The position numbers were made by a program, and so were the translations under genes. The notes beneath the pieces are model-generated. The model was not told the DNA's origin, made no database searches, and saw only the letters and a program-made list of their open reading frames with translations. 64,000 bases of DNA from Chryseobacterium aahli (GTDB lineage: Bacteria; Bacteroidota; Bacteroidia; Flavobacteriales; Weeksellaceae), in NCBI RefSeq assembly GCF_022699665.1, contig NZ_JALDNB010000012.1:62001-126000 (forward strand), read 5' to 3'. This document shows positions 53,230-62,403 of this stretch, in pieces; position 1 is the first letter of the stretch; the number at the start of each line of letters is the position of its first letter.

Positions 53230-54642
53230 ATGCATAATAACAAATTTGGAGACTACACCCCGGAAATATCCAAAGAGGAAGTTTTAGACATTACTCTTGG
53301 GATATTTTTTGACGGAACTTTAAATAATAAAACCAATACCATCGAAAGAAGAGATAAAACTCCCGATTACAAAAAAAACGGAGGCTCTCCTACGGATAAC
53401 AACAGTTATAATAATGATTGGAGTAACGTCGCACGTTTGTGGGATCATTATGATAAAAGTTCCGGGATCTATATAGAAGGAATTGGTACGGAAGACAAAG
53501 AAGAAGACTCAATGTTGGGATATGCTTTCGGAACGGGAGATACCGGAATCAGAGGTAAAGTAAGAAAAGGCTGTGAAGAAATCGTTAAGAAAGTAAAAAA
53601 TATAAAAAACGCTAAAAAAGCAGATAAAATATCGGTGCTTACATTTGATGTTTTTGGTTTTAGCCGTGGAGCGGCAGCGGCTCGCAATTTTGTGCATGAA
53701 ATAGGTAAATCAAAATATAAAGCAAAAACCACAACGGTTTCTCATGAAGGCATGACGTTCACTTCTCATTCTGACAGTGACGGAAATGGAGTTGAAGGAG
53801 AAGAACTTCCGAAATGGGGACATTTAGGATTAAAATTACAGGAAGCCGGAATTAAAATTGATGTTCTTAAGGTTCGTTTTTTAGGAATTTACGACACAGT
53901 TTCGTCTTATTCAAAGAACTTTTCTCCAAAGCCGAATTTTCACAATGATGTGGACGAATTAGGTCTTAATGATATCGGAAGAGCGCAGACTGTCATTCAT
54001 TTTGTAGCAGAAAACGAGCACAGAGAAAATTTTGATTTGACCAATGTGCATGTCGGTATAGAAAGAATTTTTCCCGGAGTTCATTGTGATGTAGGCGGAG
54101 CTTATGAAGACGGCACAGAGAGTTGGGAAGAAATTGAGACCTCCTGGACAACGGCTACGAAATTAAAGACATTAAGAAGCCAGCTCATTGCAGATGCTTG
54201 GTTTAAAGAAGAACAGCTTACCATAGAACCTGGTTTTTATTTGGCATTAAAAGGAAGTCGGGATTTGGTGAAAACTTACAGCTATATTCCTCTACACTTT
54301 ATGGCAGAATATGGTGATCAAAAAGAAATTCCATTTACCTTAAAAAAACTTACCGACGAAAAACATTCTATCGCTTCTGATGCTTTGCTGATGAGAGTAA
54401 AAGACCGCTTAAGACCTTATGCAATGGGCAACGGAAAACAATATGTTTTTAAGAGATACAAAGAAGTTGAAAACGCTTATGGCGGCGCATCAATACCAGA
54501 ACAAAAATATGCAGACTATCAAAAGGAAATGAAAGAACAGGATGATCTGAGAATTCTCAGAAATAAATATCTGCACTGGTCTGCAAGAAGGGAAGGAATA
54601 GGAATGGATCCTACTTCCGACAGAGTAAGAGTTCTTCATTAA
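53230..54642 (+). CDS. Tle1-like T6SS phospholipase effector (DUF2235)
   Basis: 470 residues, no signal peptide, as expected for T6SS cargo. Alpha/beta hydrolase of the DUF2235 type: LGIFFDGTLNNK at 20-31, nucleophile motif GFSRGAAAAR with Ser145, Asp222 in GIYDTV and FPGVHCDVGGAY with His285 and Asp287. Tle1 enzymes cleave membrane phospholipids in the target cell. The final VRVLH may include a C-terminal His needed for activity. The neighbour DUF2931 lipoprotein is the likely protector, and the LysM protein downstream may help loading (inference). Confidence 0.9.
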   Translation: MHNNKFGDYTPEISKEEVLDITLGIFFDGTLNNKTNTIERRDKTPDYKKNGGSPTDNNSYNNDWSNVARLWDHYDKSSGIYIEGIGTEDKEEDSMLGYAFGTGDTGIRGKVRKGCEEIVKKVKNIKNAKKADKISVLTFDVFGFSRGAAAARNFVHEIGKSKYKAKTTTVSHEGMTFTSHSDSDGNGVEGEELPKWGHLGLKLQEAGIKIDVLKVRFLGIYDTVSSYSKNFSPKPNFHNDVDELGLNDIGRAQTVIHFVAENEHRENFDLTNVHVGIERIFPGVHCDVGGAYEDGTESWEEIETSWTTATKLKTLRSQLIADAWFKEEQLTIEPGFYLALKGSRDLVKTYSYIPLHFMAEYGDQKEIPFTLKKLTDEKHSIASDALLMRVKDRLRPYAMGNGKQYVFKRYKEVENAYGGASIPEQKYADYQKEMKEQDDLRILRNKYLHWSARREGIGMDPTSDRVRVLH

Positions 54643-54717
54643 TTGAGGAAATAATTTAATGTATTTAAAAAAAGAAAAATTCGAAAGCTATCTATTGATG
54701 TAGTTGGAATTTAATTT

Positions 54718-55761
54718 ATGCAGAAGTTTAACAAACATATTATACAACCCGGCGAGACCGTAAAAAGTATTGCCAATATTTACGGCTTGTCTGAAGAATC
54801 TTTGAAGTTTTTTCACAACAATCATTGCAAAGTAGAAGACAGTATTTTAATAAATTTCACTCAGCAAAAAGAGCTGTTTCTGCCAAGAACGGCGGTTGTT
54901 GATAAAAATAAACTGGTAAAATTTGGTCGTGGAAACAGTTTGGTTTTTCAGCCCGAAAATTCAAGGTTGAGATACTACAGTACGATCATAACTATCGAAA
55001 ATGATGAACATAAAAATGAATTAAAATATGATGTTTCCGTTCGATGGATTAAATATGAAAGTGGTTTTCATTTTTTTGAAATCGATAGAATTTCAAATCT
55101 CTTTCTGAATGAAGAAGAAGTCAATGAAATTGCAGATTTGCTGGCATACAAAACGTCTAAAGTTTTATATCCAATGCAGATAAGCGTTGATCAGCAGGGG
55201 CAATTTAATAACATAGAAAATGCTGATGTATTCAAAGAAAGATGGAAAGATGTAAAAGATGAGGTTTACAAAGAATTTGAAGGGGATATTGTTGATGAAT
55301 ATTGCCAGAAAATTGAAGCCGTTTTAGATGAACCCAATTCTCTTTTTATCTTCATTAAAAATGATTATTTCATCCGCACATTGTTTTTTGGGATCTATCA
55401 GAAATTTAATCAGGATTATCAGACTGAGATGACAAAAACTTTTCCGGTGATAAACAACGCTGTGGAACCGAATTATAAAATTGAAGTAGAAATAGATCCT
55501 TTAAAAGATGATTATGATTTAATAAATATTGTAGGAAACGGAAAATTACATGATGAGAGAAGCCGATATGATTTTATTAATGGAGCGCCATTTTCTCTGA
55601 TTATAGAAGATAATCCTGTCATGAATGATGACGGAAATTTCAGACTTCAATATTATCTGAATGGTGAAACCCAACTTCCGGAATCATTGTATTTAGAATG
55701 TGATATCAACACTGAAAAAAGAAAAAAAATATCGGTTGTAATAGCTGTTATGACTGATTAA
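54718..55761 (+). CDS. LysM-domain protein of the T6SS island
   Basis: 347 residues without a signal peptide. An N-terminal LysM domain (5-52: HIIQPGETVKSIANIYGL, FFHNNHC, then PRTAV), then an unrecognised alpha/beta region up to 347 with many acidic residues. LysM usually binds peptidoglycan, but without a signal peptide this one acts in the cytoplasm or is exported by the T6SS itself. LysM-bearing phage tail proteins act as assembly or adaptor parts, so a baseplate or spike loading role is possible (inference). 75 bases after the phospholipase gene. Confidence 0.75.
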   Translation: MQKFNKHIIQPGETVKSIANIYGLSEESLKFFHNNHCKVEDSILINFTQQKELFLPRTAVVDKNKLVKFGRGNSLVFQPENSRLRYYSTIITIENDEHKNELKYDVSVRWIKYESGFHFFEIDRISNLFLNEEEVNEIADLLAYKTSKVLYPMQISVDQQGQFNNIENADVFKERWKDVKDEVYKEFEGDIVDEYCQKIEAVLDEPNSLFIFIKNDYFIRTLFFGIYQKFNQDYQTEMTKTFPVINNAVEPNYKIEVEIDPLKDDYDLINIVGNGKLHDERSRYDFINGAPFSLIIEDNPVMNDDGNFRLQYYLNGETQLPESLYLECDINTEKRKKISVVIAVMTD

Positions 55762-55776
55762 TTTAAAATCAAACCA

Positions 55777-56832
55777 ATGAAAAAAATATTTAATTATAAA
55801 CTGTTTTTAACGCTGTTCATCTTAATTTCTACTCTGAATTTTGGGCAGAAAACAGAATTTACAGTTCCAAAAAACATTGAGGAATTACAAAATACCATTT
55901 TTGATTTTAAAAATGATTTCACGAGAGACGAAGCAAAAGCAGCAGCTGCAGGAGATAACGAATTTTCAACGACCGTTGATTTGTATGATTTGAAATTTGA
56001 TGCTAATGAGAAAAATTCTTATTTAAATTTAGCACTAAAGAATGGTGCAAAACCAAAACAGTTTATCCAAAAAGCAATCTGGAATGTTTCTATGAAAAAA
56101 GTTTCGGCAAAAAGTACGAAAATCAGTGTTTTTCTTGAAGAAATAAATCCGGATAGCTGGTCAAAAAAAGAAGTTGATGTAAAGCTTACAAAATCAACAG
56201 GAAAATTGGAAAAGGAAGTCAAAGAATTTCTTTTGAATAGTAAGACTAAAGCACCTTCGAAAGGATTGGAGGCTGTGGAAGATAGTGCAATTGATACCGA
56301 AACAGAAGCGATGATGACAGCTCAGGCCGATGAACAGATTGCAGCTATTGAAGCAAAAACCGCACAGAAAAAAATTACTTCAAAATATCTTCAGAATCTT
56401 TTTGCTAAAAAACAATTGATCAGTCTCCCTACAAGCGCTGAACAGTTCACCAAACTGCTAAAAACAGACCCAAGTGAAATGGAATGCGAAACCTGCAAAA
56501 ATGGCAAATATTCTAATTGGGATTTTGAAAATTTCAATATGATTTATGCAAATATGACCAGTGGTGAAGAGTATTATGCCATTCAATATTATGGTGAAGA
56601 CGCAGTTTCTGGTTTGCCTTATGGTCTGGTTTTTAATGATAGTTCACCTTCAGAATGTAAAGATAAATTTGCCCGCTACAAAGCTCAATTGTATCAGACA
56701 ACCGTGGGAGTTGATGAAAATACATCAAAAGCTTTAACGGTCGTAACCTTTAAAATGAATACTTCATTCGTCCGTTTAGAATTTGGGAATGAATATTTAA
56801 CACGAATTGTAATTTCAAATAAAGAATTATAA
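55777..56832 (+). CDS. Unrecognised exported protein in the T6SS island
   Basis: 351 residues; signal peptide ending NFGQ (about residue 24). The body is helical and charged with a repetitive Glu/Ala/Thr/Lys stretch near 160-205 (EDSAIDTETEAMMTAQADEQ), and a C-terminal beta-rich part with CETCKNGKYSNW (two Cys). No family recognised. It lies 15 bases after the LysM gene and 2 before the DUF4280 gene, so it belongs to one operon. A periplasmic position fits an immunity or accessory role; not proven. Confidence 0.7.
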   Translation: MKKIFNYKLFLTLFILISTLNFGQKTEFTVPKNIEELQNTIFDFKNDFTRDEAKAAAAGDNEFSTTVDLYDLKFDANEKNSYLNLALKNGAKPKQFIQKAIWNVSMKKVSAKSTKISVFLEEINPDSWSKKEVDVKLTKSTGKLEKEVKEFLLNSKTKAPSKGLEAVEDSAIDTETEAMMTAQADEQIAAIEAKTAQKKITSKYLQNLFAKKQLISLPTSAEQFTKLLKTDPSEMECETCKNGKYSNWDFENFNMIYANMTSGEEYYAIQYYGEDAVSGLPYGLVFNDSSPSECKDKFARYKAQLYQTTVGVDENTSKALTVVTFKMNTSFVRLEFGNEYLTRIVISNKEL

Positions 56833-56834
56833 TC

Positions 56835-57350
56835 ATGGCAGAAAAACACATCGTAGTACAGGGAGCCATGTGCAAATGTCAATTTGGGCAAGCTCCGGAT
56901 AATCTTAAAGTGCTCACTCATCAAAAAGAGTATGCAAACGATAAAAGTGCAGCAAAAAAACTGATTGTCACGACTAAAGAAATCGGCGCTGCCACATTTG
57001 AAAAAAACACATTCGGAAATTGTACGAAAATGGGAGTTCCACCACCACCGTGTAAAATTATGGTTACAGAATGGCAGAATTTCTATGATAAAGTACAGCT
57101 CAGCAATGGCGGATATATTATTTTGGAAGACAGCAAAGCAGTATGTGCAGTTGCAGGAACTCCGTGCATTGAAATTATAGATCACGGGCAGAGAGCAGAA
57201 GCGAGTCAGCAGAATTTTAAAAATGCAGATCAGGATGTGCAGCAGCAGATTAATCCGTTGATTAGTCCTAACGAAATGTTTGAAGAAGAGCCTACCCATG
57301 AAGGTCTTGAATCGGGGCAAACTGCACAGGAAGAATCCTTAAAATTGTAA
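56835..57350 (+). CDS. DUF4280 PAAR-like spike-tip protein
   Basis: 171 residues, no signal peptide. The DUF4280 body covers residues 5-115: HIVVQGAMCKCQFGQAP, FGNCTKMGVPPPPCKIMV, KAVCAVAGTPCIEIIDHG, with Cys residues placed as in PAAR-like proteins that bind a metal and sharpen the VgrG tip. The tail (120-171) is low complexity and acidic. The gene lies 2 bases after the exported protein and 3 before the 914-residue gene, which makes it the probable carrier of that protein. Confidence 0.9.
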   Translation: MAEKHIVVQGAMCKCQFGQAPDNLKVLTHQKEYANDKSAAKKLIVTTKEIGAATFEKNTFGNCTKMGVPPPPCKIMVTEWQNFYDKVQLSNGGYIILEDSKAVCAVAGTPCIEIIDHGQRAEASQQNFKNADQDVQQQINPLISPNEMFEEEPTHEGLESGQTAQEESLKL

Positions 57351-57353
57351 AAA

Positions 57354-60098
57354 ATGTCAAAAGGAATAAAGAAAATAAAATTTGTACCTCAACCTAATGA
57401 AGCCAATAACTCTAATTCAAGAGTTAGTGCGGATAAATGGGTAATTGTTCCGGCTAATAAAAAAGCTCATTTTTACATAAAAGAATGGCATAAGGATACT
57501 ACTGAGGCTCAGAAAAAGGGAAACATATATTGGATGGTTTTGGATAAAGACAGAAAAAAGATAGTTGATCGTCTTCAATGTATGACCGACAAATATTTTT
57601 CGTATAAAATACCGAAGCGTCTATGTGGATATCCGTATTATGTGGAAGCTAGTATGACGGGGAAACCTGATATTAACTTCACAGGGCTTGTTATTCTAGC
57701 ACAATGCCCGCCATTAATTGTTTCTAGTAGTTGGAGTAGAACAAGAGGTGGCAAGGATCTCAAAAATACAGAGGATAATAACTATGGACTTTGCTACGGC
57801 GAAGAAGTACACTTCCATGCTGACACAGAAGGTATTAATGGTGAAATAGTTACCGTAGAGGTTTATAATGAAATGTGGAATGGTAATTATAAAATGCGTA
57901 CAGTTCACAGTGTTACGGTTACAGACGGACAGATTAACCTTAAAATTCCTAATACATCAGAATGGAAAGCTTCAATAAAATTCATTCAGGATAACGAAGA
58001 ATTTTATGTAAAAATTAAAAGAAAAACGGGTGGATATTTGCGAGACAAAGACGGAATAACAGAACACGGCAAGAACCTGAATATTAAAAATGAACTTAAA
58101 GTAGTCAATAAAACAAAACCGTCGAATCAATCTACAATTTTAGTCGGTAATACAGAAAAAAATCATCAGGGTGTAGGATTGTGTACATTTAAGCAAATTA
58201 TTATTACTGATAGTACTCCTGTGACCATTTTTGAAGAAGGAAAAACAAAAGTAAAAAGAGGCGGGCAGACTTCTTATAATGAGATCGTAGAGATTGTATA
58301 TTTTGACTTTGATAAAAGCATCATTCGTGCTGATACCAGAAAGACACTAGATAATATAGCTAACAAACTCAAAAATAATAAACATTCTACAGTAGTTATA
58401 GAAGGTCATGCTGACGAACGCGGTCCCGGAGATTTCAATCTAAGGCTTTCCCAAAACAGATCAGAGGCCGTAGCTCAATATTTGAAGCAGCAAGGTCTTA
58501 ATAAAACAAAGTTTAGCCCACAAGGTTTAGGAGAAAATAATCTGATTTATCAAGGAACTAATCTTACTGAGAAACAACATCAGGAAAATCGTAGAGCAAA
58601 AATCAGATTTTCGGTAATTGATCATGACGAATTATCATTAATCTATGAAGTAATAGCACCACCTTATGATTCTGGCAATAAGAAAAAAATAACGATACAG
58701 GTAAATAATTTTGAAACTAAAGGATGCATCGGCTCCCATGAAAAAAATATAAAAATAACAGATATTGGGCAAGCTAAGAATGGGAACGAGAAAACTCAGT
58801 CATTTCCTGTTCCAAGCAAGCAATATGAAGTGTATTCAGATTTATCAAAATATAATTTACTTCCTATACAATACATTTGGCCTGCTTCAAGTACCCCCAA
58901 TAAAGTTTATATAGATGTTCATTCGTGTACTTATTTTGCCAATAAAAAAATACCGACAGTTATTGTTAGAACTTATCCTGATATTAAATGGAGATTTGCT
59001 TTTTATGTAAATCTAAGTAATAGTTTAAGTATAAAATGGCAAAAACTCTCTCCGGAAAAACATAAAGAATTAAGAAGTAAAGCACTAAAATTAGCAAATG
59101 AAGAAAAAGGTAAATATAGTGAGGTTGACTTTGGTGTAGAATTAAAGGCTTCTTTTGATAAGCAGAAAGATGGCACTTACGGCAGTAATCCTGAACTAAC
59201 GGCTAAATATAGTGATAAGATCTCTAAATTATTTTCAACAATATCGTCTATAAAAAAAATTGCCCAAGGAATTACCGGAGGAACAAAAGGTACTGTTTCT
59301 AAAGGTATTGGGAGAAAATTACCTTTTGAGATAAAATTAAATGCACCGGTGGTTTATCTTAGTGCCGATTGGGAAGCTGATGTAAGTGAAAAACACAGCG
59401 AAATAGGAACTAAACTGAAGTTCGCTTTAGAGACCAAGCCCTTAGTTGAGCTTGCTATTGTTTTTGATTTGTTAGGCTTAGCAGTTCAAGCAGGTGTTGC
59501 AGCGGCTACTGCGGGAACCGGAAATGTTTTGGCTCTTGAAATTTTTAATATGGTGAGAGAGTGGGCGGAAAAAGGATATGAATCTGAAAGAGTTGAAATT
59601 AAATTTAAAATGTACATTGACTTAGAAGTAAAAGGGAAGGTCGATGGTTCCGCTGATGTCACTTACAGTACCGTAAAAGATGGTAAAGAAATTAATTTTG
59701 ATTTGACATCCAATATAACAGTAGAATTAAAGTCAGGATTAGAGTTAAAAGGAATGTTCGTGGTAATAGGAACAACTAAAAAACCTGAACTGGAAGGGCA
59801 TATGGAGGGTAAATTATCTGCCGGAGCTACAATGGGGATTACCTCAGGGCACAAATTACAGTATCAGTCTACTCAAGGAATTTACTATATTCCAAGTTTA
59901 AGTATAGACCCTTGTGTAGGAACAGTTGTTGTAATGGTAAAAGCAGGTTTTACATATAAAAAAGTAAGTTCAGATTGGACTCCTGTAAATTACAACAGAA
60001 CAAGAACTTTCTTTGATGGATTTGATATAATGGGACATTTAGCAAAAATAACGGGTAGTGAAAATAAATTATTGCTTTGGGAAAAAAAGAAAAAATAA
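57354..60098 (+). CDS. Large T6SS-associated protein with an embedded OmpA domain, candidate effector
   Basis: 914 residues, no signal peptide. Parts seen: beta-rich N-terminal region (25-290); an OmpA/Pal peptidoglycan-binding domain at about 312-430 (VYFDFDKSIIRADTRKTL, VVIEGHADERGPGDFN, RRAKIRFSV); a second linker region (430-620); and a C-terminal part (620-914) with a strongly hydrophobic, Ala/Gly-rich segment near 695-735 (LGLAVQAGVAAATAGTGN) and amphipathic beta strands. No catalytic motif recognised. OmpA domain plus hydrophobic stretch suggests a toxin that docks on the target cell wall and acts on the membrane, but this is inference. It follows DUF4280 by 3 bases; its end overlaps the next gene by 41 bases. 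Confidence 0.78.
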   Translation: MSKGIKKIKFVPQPNEANNSNSRVSADKWVIVPANKKAHFYIKEWHKDTTEAQKKGNIYWMVLDKDRKKIVDRLQCMTDKYFSYKIPKRLCGYPYYVEASMTGKPDINFTGLVILAQCPPLIVSSSWSRTRGGKDLKNTEDNNYGLCYGEEVHFHADTEGINGEIVTVEVYNEMWNGNYKMRTVHSVTVTDGQINLKIPNTSEWKASIKFIQDNEEFYVKIKRKTGGYLRDKDGITEHGKNLNIKNELKVVNKTKPSNQSTILVGNTEKNHQGVGLCTFKQIIITDSTPVTIFEEGKTKVKRGGQTSYNEIVEIVYFDFDKSIIRADTRKTLDNIANKLKNNKHSTVVIEGHADERGPGDFNLRLSQNRSEAVAQYLKQQGLNKTKFSPQGLGENNLIYQGTNLTEKQHQENRRAKIRFSVIDHDELSLIYEVIAPPYDSGNKKKITIQVNNFETKGCIGSHEKNIKITDIGQAKNGNEKTQSFPVPSKQYEVYSDLSKYNLLPIQYIWPASSTPNKVYIDVHSCTYFANKKIPTVIVRTYPDIKWRFAFYVNLSNSLSIKWQKLSPEKHKELRSKALKLANEEKGKYSEVDFGVELKASFDKQKDGTYGSNPELTAKYSDKISKLFSTISSIKKIAQGITGGTKGTVSKGIGRKLPFEIKLNAPVVYLSADWEADVSEKHSEIGTKLKFALETKPLVELAIVFDLLGLAVQAGVAAATAGTGNVLALEIFNMVREWAEKGYESERVEIKFKMYIDLEVKGKVDGSADVTYSTVKDGKEINFDLTSNITVELKSGLELKGMFVVIGTTKKPELEGHMEGKLSAGATMGITSGHKLQYQSTQGIYYIPSLSIDPCVGTVVVMVKAGFTYKKVSSDWTPVNYNRTRTFFDGFDIMGHLAKITGSENKLLLWEKKKK

Positions 60099-60732
60099 AT
60101 TAATTATTTTACTTTTATTAAGTGTTTTTCTGACATCATGTAACGATAATACAATTGAATTATCTAATATTAATTTTCCTGTTAAAAAGGAATCTTTAAT
60201 TAATAAAAATAAATTTGAGGTCAAGGAAAGTAAGTATAAAGCTGGATTGCTGACATACGAGGTAAGTCAATTTAATAATTATAATTTTTTTGATGAAAAT
60301 TTTGACGGTGAAATTGCTCCAAATTCTGCCACATATTCAGGAGAAAATTACCTGCAATTTATAGGTAATCAAAAAGATATTAATGGTTTCCAAATTCATA
60401 TTTACACAAAAGATGAAAGTAAAAAGCTCTTAAAGACCTTAGTGCAAAATTTAGGTAAACCCAGCTTTGAAGATGATAAAGGATTTGAGAAATATTTTAT
60501 TTGGGAAAATTCAGGCAATATTTATATTTTAAATCAGGGGCAAAATGCAGTGATACAAAATGAAAGGACAATTGAATCTGATTTATTATATTTAGATATA
60601 AATAATTTAGGCGATGTAGCGATTAGTGCCACGTCAAATACAAAATATTCAGATTATTTAGATCATAGATTAAAGAGCAAAAAAAATAGTGTAACATATC
60701 CATATAGTGCTTATATAAAAGAAGTAAACTAA
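60058..60732 (+). CDS. Small lipoprotein, candidate immunity protein
   Basis: 224 residues from a GTG at 60058, the only sensible start before the lipoprotein signal (LLLLSVFLTSCNDN; Cys28). The gene begins inside the 914-residue gene and overlaps it by 41 bases in another frame. The rest is unrecognised, AT-rich coded, with LNINNL-like beta segments. A periplasmic lipoprotein directly behind a candidate membrane-acting effector is the classic place of an immunity gene. The GTG start and overlap suggest coupled, low-level translation. Confidence 0.7.
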   Translation: MKINYCFGKKRKNKLIILLLLSVFLTSCNDNTIELSNINFPVKKESLINKNKFEVKESKYKAGLLTYEVSQFNNYNFFDENFDGEIAPNSATYSGENYLQFIGNQKDINGFQIHIYTKDESKKLLKTLVQNLGKPSFEDDKGFEKYFIWENSGNIYILNQGQNAVIQNERTIESDLLYLDINNLGDVAISATSNTKYSDYLDHRLKSKKNSVTYPYSAYIKEVN

Positions 60733-60743
60733 GAATTTATTAT

Positions 60744-61439
60744 ATGAAAAAAATAATTTTAAGCCAAATAATTTTGAGCTTTGTCTTGATTAATTGTCAG
60801 GAAAAAAATACCGAAAAATCAAATTCTAAAATAAATGTGTCAAATATCCAGATTACTAAAACAAACAATTCAAAATTAGACTTCAAAGAGTTGAAATTTG
60901 GTTCAAATGTAGAAGAGGTATTGAAAGGAATAGGATTGACAACTAATGATAATGCATCAGATGAATACAATATTTCAGGTGATTATGAAGAGTTCCGATT
61001 CCCCAAAAACAAGAAATTAAACCTTTCAATTGCTGGTAATACTGTGTTGAATTCAGATAATACTTCAATTTTTTATTTAAAAGAAAATAAAAAAATCTGG
61101 TGTTACGAAATGGAATTATTAAATCATAAAGACAGTAAAGAAATAATTAATTCAATCACCAAAACAATAGGTTCTAAACCTGCATTTTTAGAAAAAAATG
61201 TCAATACAAAAGAGAGACCTATATTTCTTGATGAAAATGGAGAATCTAAAACCGACCATATAGAAGAAACTAAGGAAGTTTGGGAGGATACTAAAAATAA
61301 GACCACCTATTTTTTTATTAATACCATCAATCATACTAAGAATGATAGCATACTGAAAATTTATGTATTGGATAAATTATCTCCAAAATACAAAGAATGG
61401 GTATCTTACCGTAGTTTTGATATGTTTTATAACAAATAA
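60744..61439 (+). CDS. Second small lipoprotein, candidate immunity protein
   Basis: 231 residues, lipobox LINC (Cys18), then a polar Asn/Lys/Ser stretch and an alpha/beta body (LDFKELKFGSNVEEVLKG). No family recognised. It lies 11 bases after the first lipoprotein gene and 14 before the last island gene. It could be a second immunity gene or a diverged relative of the first, since both end with Tyr-rich segments. AT-rich, as is the whole block from 60 to 62.2 kb. Confidence 0.65.
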   Translation: MKKIILSQIILSFVLINCQEKNTEKSNSKINVSNIQITKTNNSKLDFKELKFGSNVEEVLKGIGLTTNDNASDEYNISGDYEEFRFPKNKKLNLSIAGNTVLNSDNTSIFYLKENKKIWCYEMELLNHKDSKEIINSITKTIGSKPAFLEKNVNTKERPIFLDENGESKTDHIEETKEVWEDTKNKTTYFFINTINHTKNDSILKIYVLDKLSPKYKEWVSYRSFDMFYNK

Positions 61440-61453
61440 ATAATATCACTGAA

Positions 61454-62239
61454 ATGATTCACCAACCTTATTATACAATAGATTTTACGGCAGTAAAGTG
61501 CAGATTTGAAGTCCTGATTAATGATATACCCGTTATATCTTTGGAAACTGAGGGGCAAATGTCTCCAAACGTTCCAATAAATTTTGGGATTTTTAAATCA
61601 GGAAAACAAAAAGTAATAATCAATTTGTTTCCTGTTTCCGGAGAAAATTTACTGGATGATAAAACTAAGTTTGAATATGCCATAAAATTATTTGACGTTC
61701 ATGGTGAAAGCTTCTCTCATGTAAAAGATTGTGTGAATAATCAGATTCAAATAAATCGAAAGGAGCCAAACTTTCAACAATCGTCATTTTTTGAAGCCGA
61801 TATTCCGTATACAATGAGCTCCTTCGAAGATAGTGTAGATTTATCATTAGCTGTAAAAGATAACGCAGTTGATGTCAACAACAGATTAGAGACAATCTAC
61901 AAAAAAATAAATGCCTGTTTTGTCAATAAACAGTATGATTCTTTGTTTGAGATTATAAAGAATCGTGAAAATAATATGGCACTCTCAATGTATTTGAGTG
62001 AAGCAGATGCAAATGCGCGAATAAATAGTTTAATAGAAGATTCGCAAAATGGTTTTTTACCGATGCCTCTAAGTCATGATAAAGTTTTAAAAATATATGG
62101 CAATGGTAAATTAGCAACCTATAAAAAAATAAACGGAGAACCAGCTTTTTTTCTATACAATAAAAATACAGGAGAAGAACTTATGCTCGATCTTATGTTT
62201 CATATCCCAAAAGGGAAAAATGAATTTGAAGTTATTTAA
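61454..62239 (+). CDS. Unrecognised cytoplasmic protein at the end of the T6SS island
   Basis: 261 residues without signal peptide. N-terminal beta-rich half (CRFEVLINDIPVISLETEG, GKQKVIINLFP), then a helical middle (SVDLSLAVKDNAVDVNNRL), and a C-terminal half with GNGKLATYKKINGEPAFFLYN. Beta-rich N-terminus and the position at the end of an effector block fit an immunity or accessory role; I recognise no family. It is followed by a terminator between converging genes. Confidence 0.65.
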   Translation: MIHQPYYTIDFTAVKCRFEVLINDIPVISLETEGQMSPNVPINFGIFKSGKQKVIINLFPVSGENLLDDKTKFEYAIKLFDVHGESFSHVKDCVNNQIQINRKEPNFQQSSFFEADIPYTMSSFEDSVDLSLAVKDNAVDVNNRLETIYKKINACFVNKQYDSLFEIIKNRENNMALSMYLSEADANARINSLIEDSQNGFLPMPLSHDKVLKIYGNGKLATYKKINGEPAFFLYNKNTGEELMLDLMFHIPKGKNEFEVI

Positions 62240-62342
62240 AGGTTTTTTAATGATAATGTTAGCTGTAAAAAATATTTAAATTAAAGAAAATGTTGTTTAG
62301 AAAATCAGTGAATAAGACAGAATTTGAGATCTTTTAAAGTAA

Positions 62343-62372
62343 AAACCACTGAATTTCCAGTGGTTTAATTTT
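62343..62372. terminator. Bidirectional terminator between island and S41 peptidase
   Basis: AAACCACTG (62343-62351) and CAGTGGTTT (62358-62366) form a 9-base stem with a 6-base loop, flanked by A and T runs on both sides, so it can end both converging transcripts. Confidence 0.85.
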
Positions 62373-62403
62373 ATTTGATAATGGTTGAGTAATTCAAAAA
62401 AGA

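Noticed and set aside
56694..57320. 208-codon minus-strand open frame opposite the DUF4280 gene
   Set aside because: Antisense to a clear DUF4280 gene in a tight plus-strand operon; Cys/Phe-rich shadow translation.
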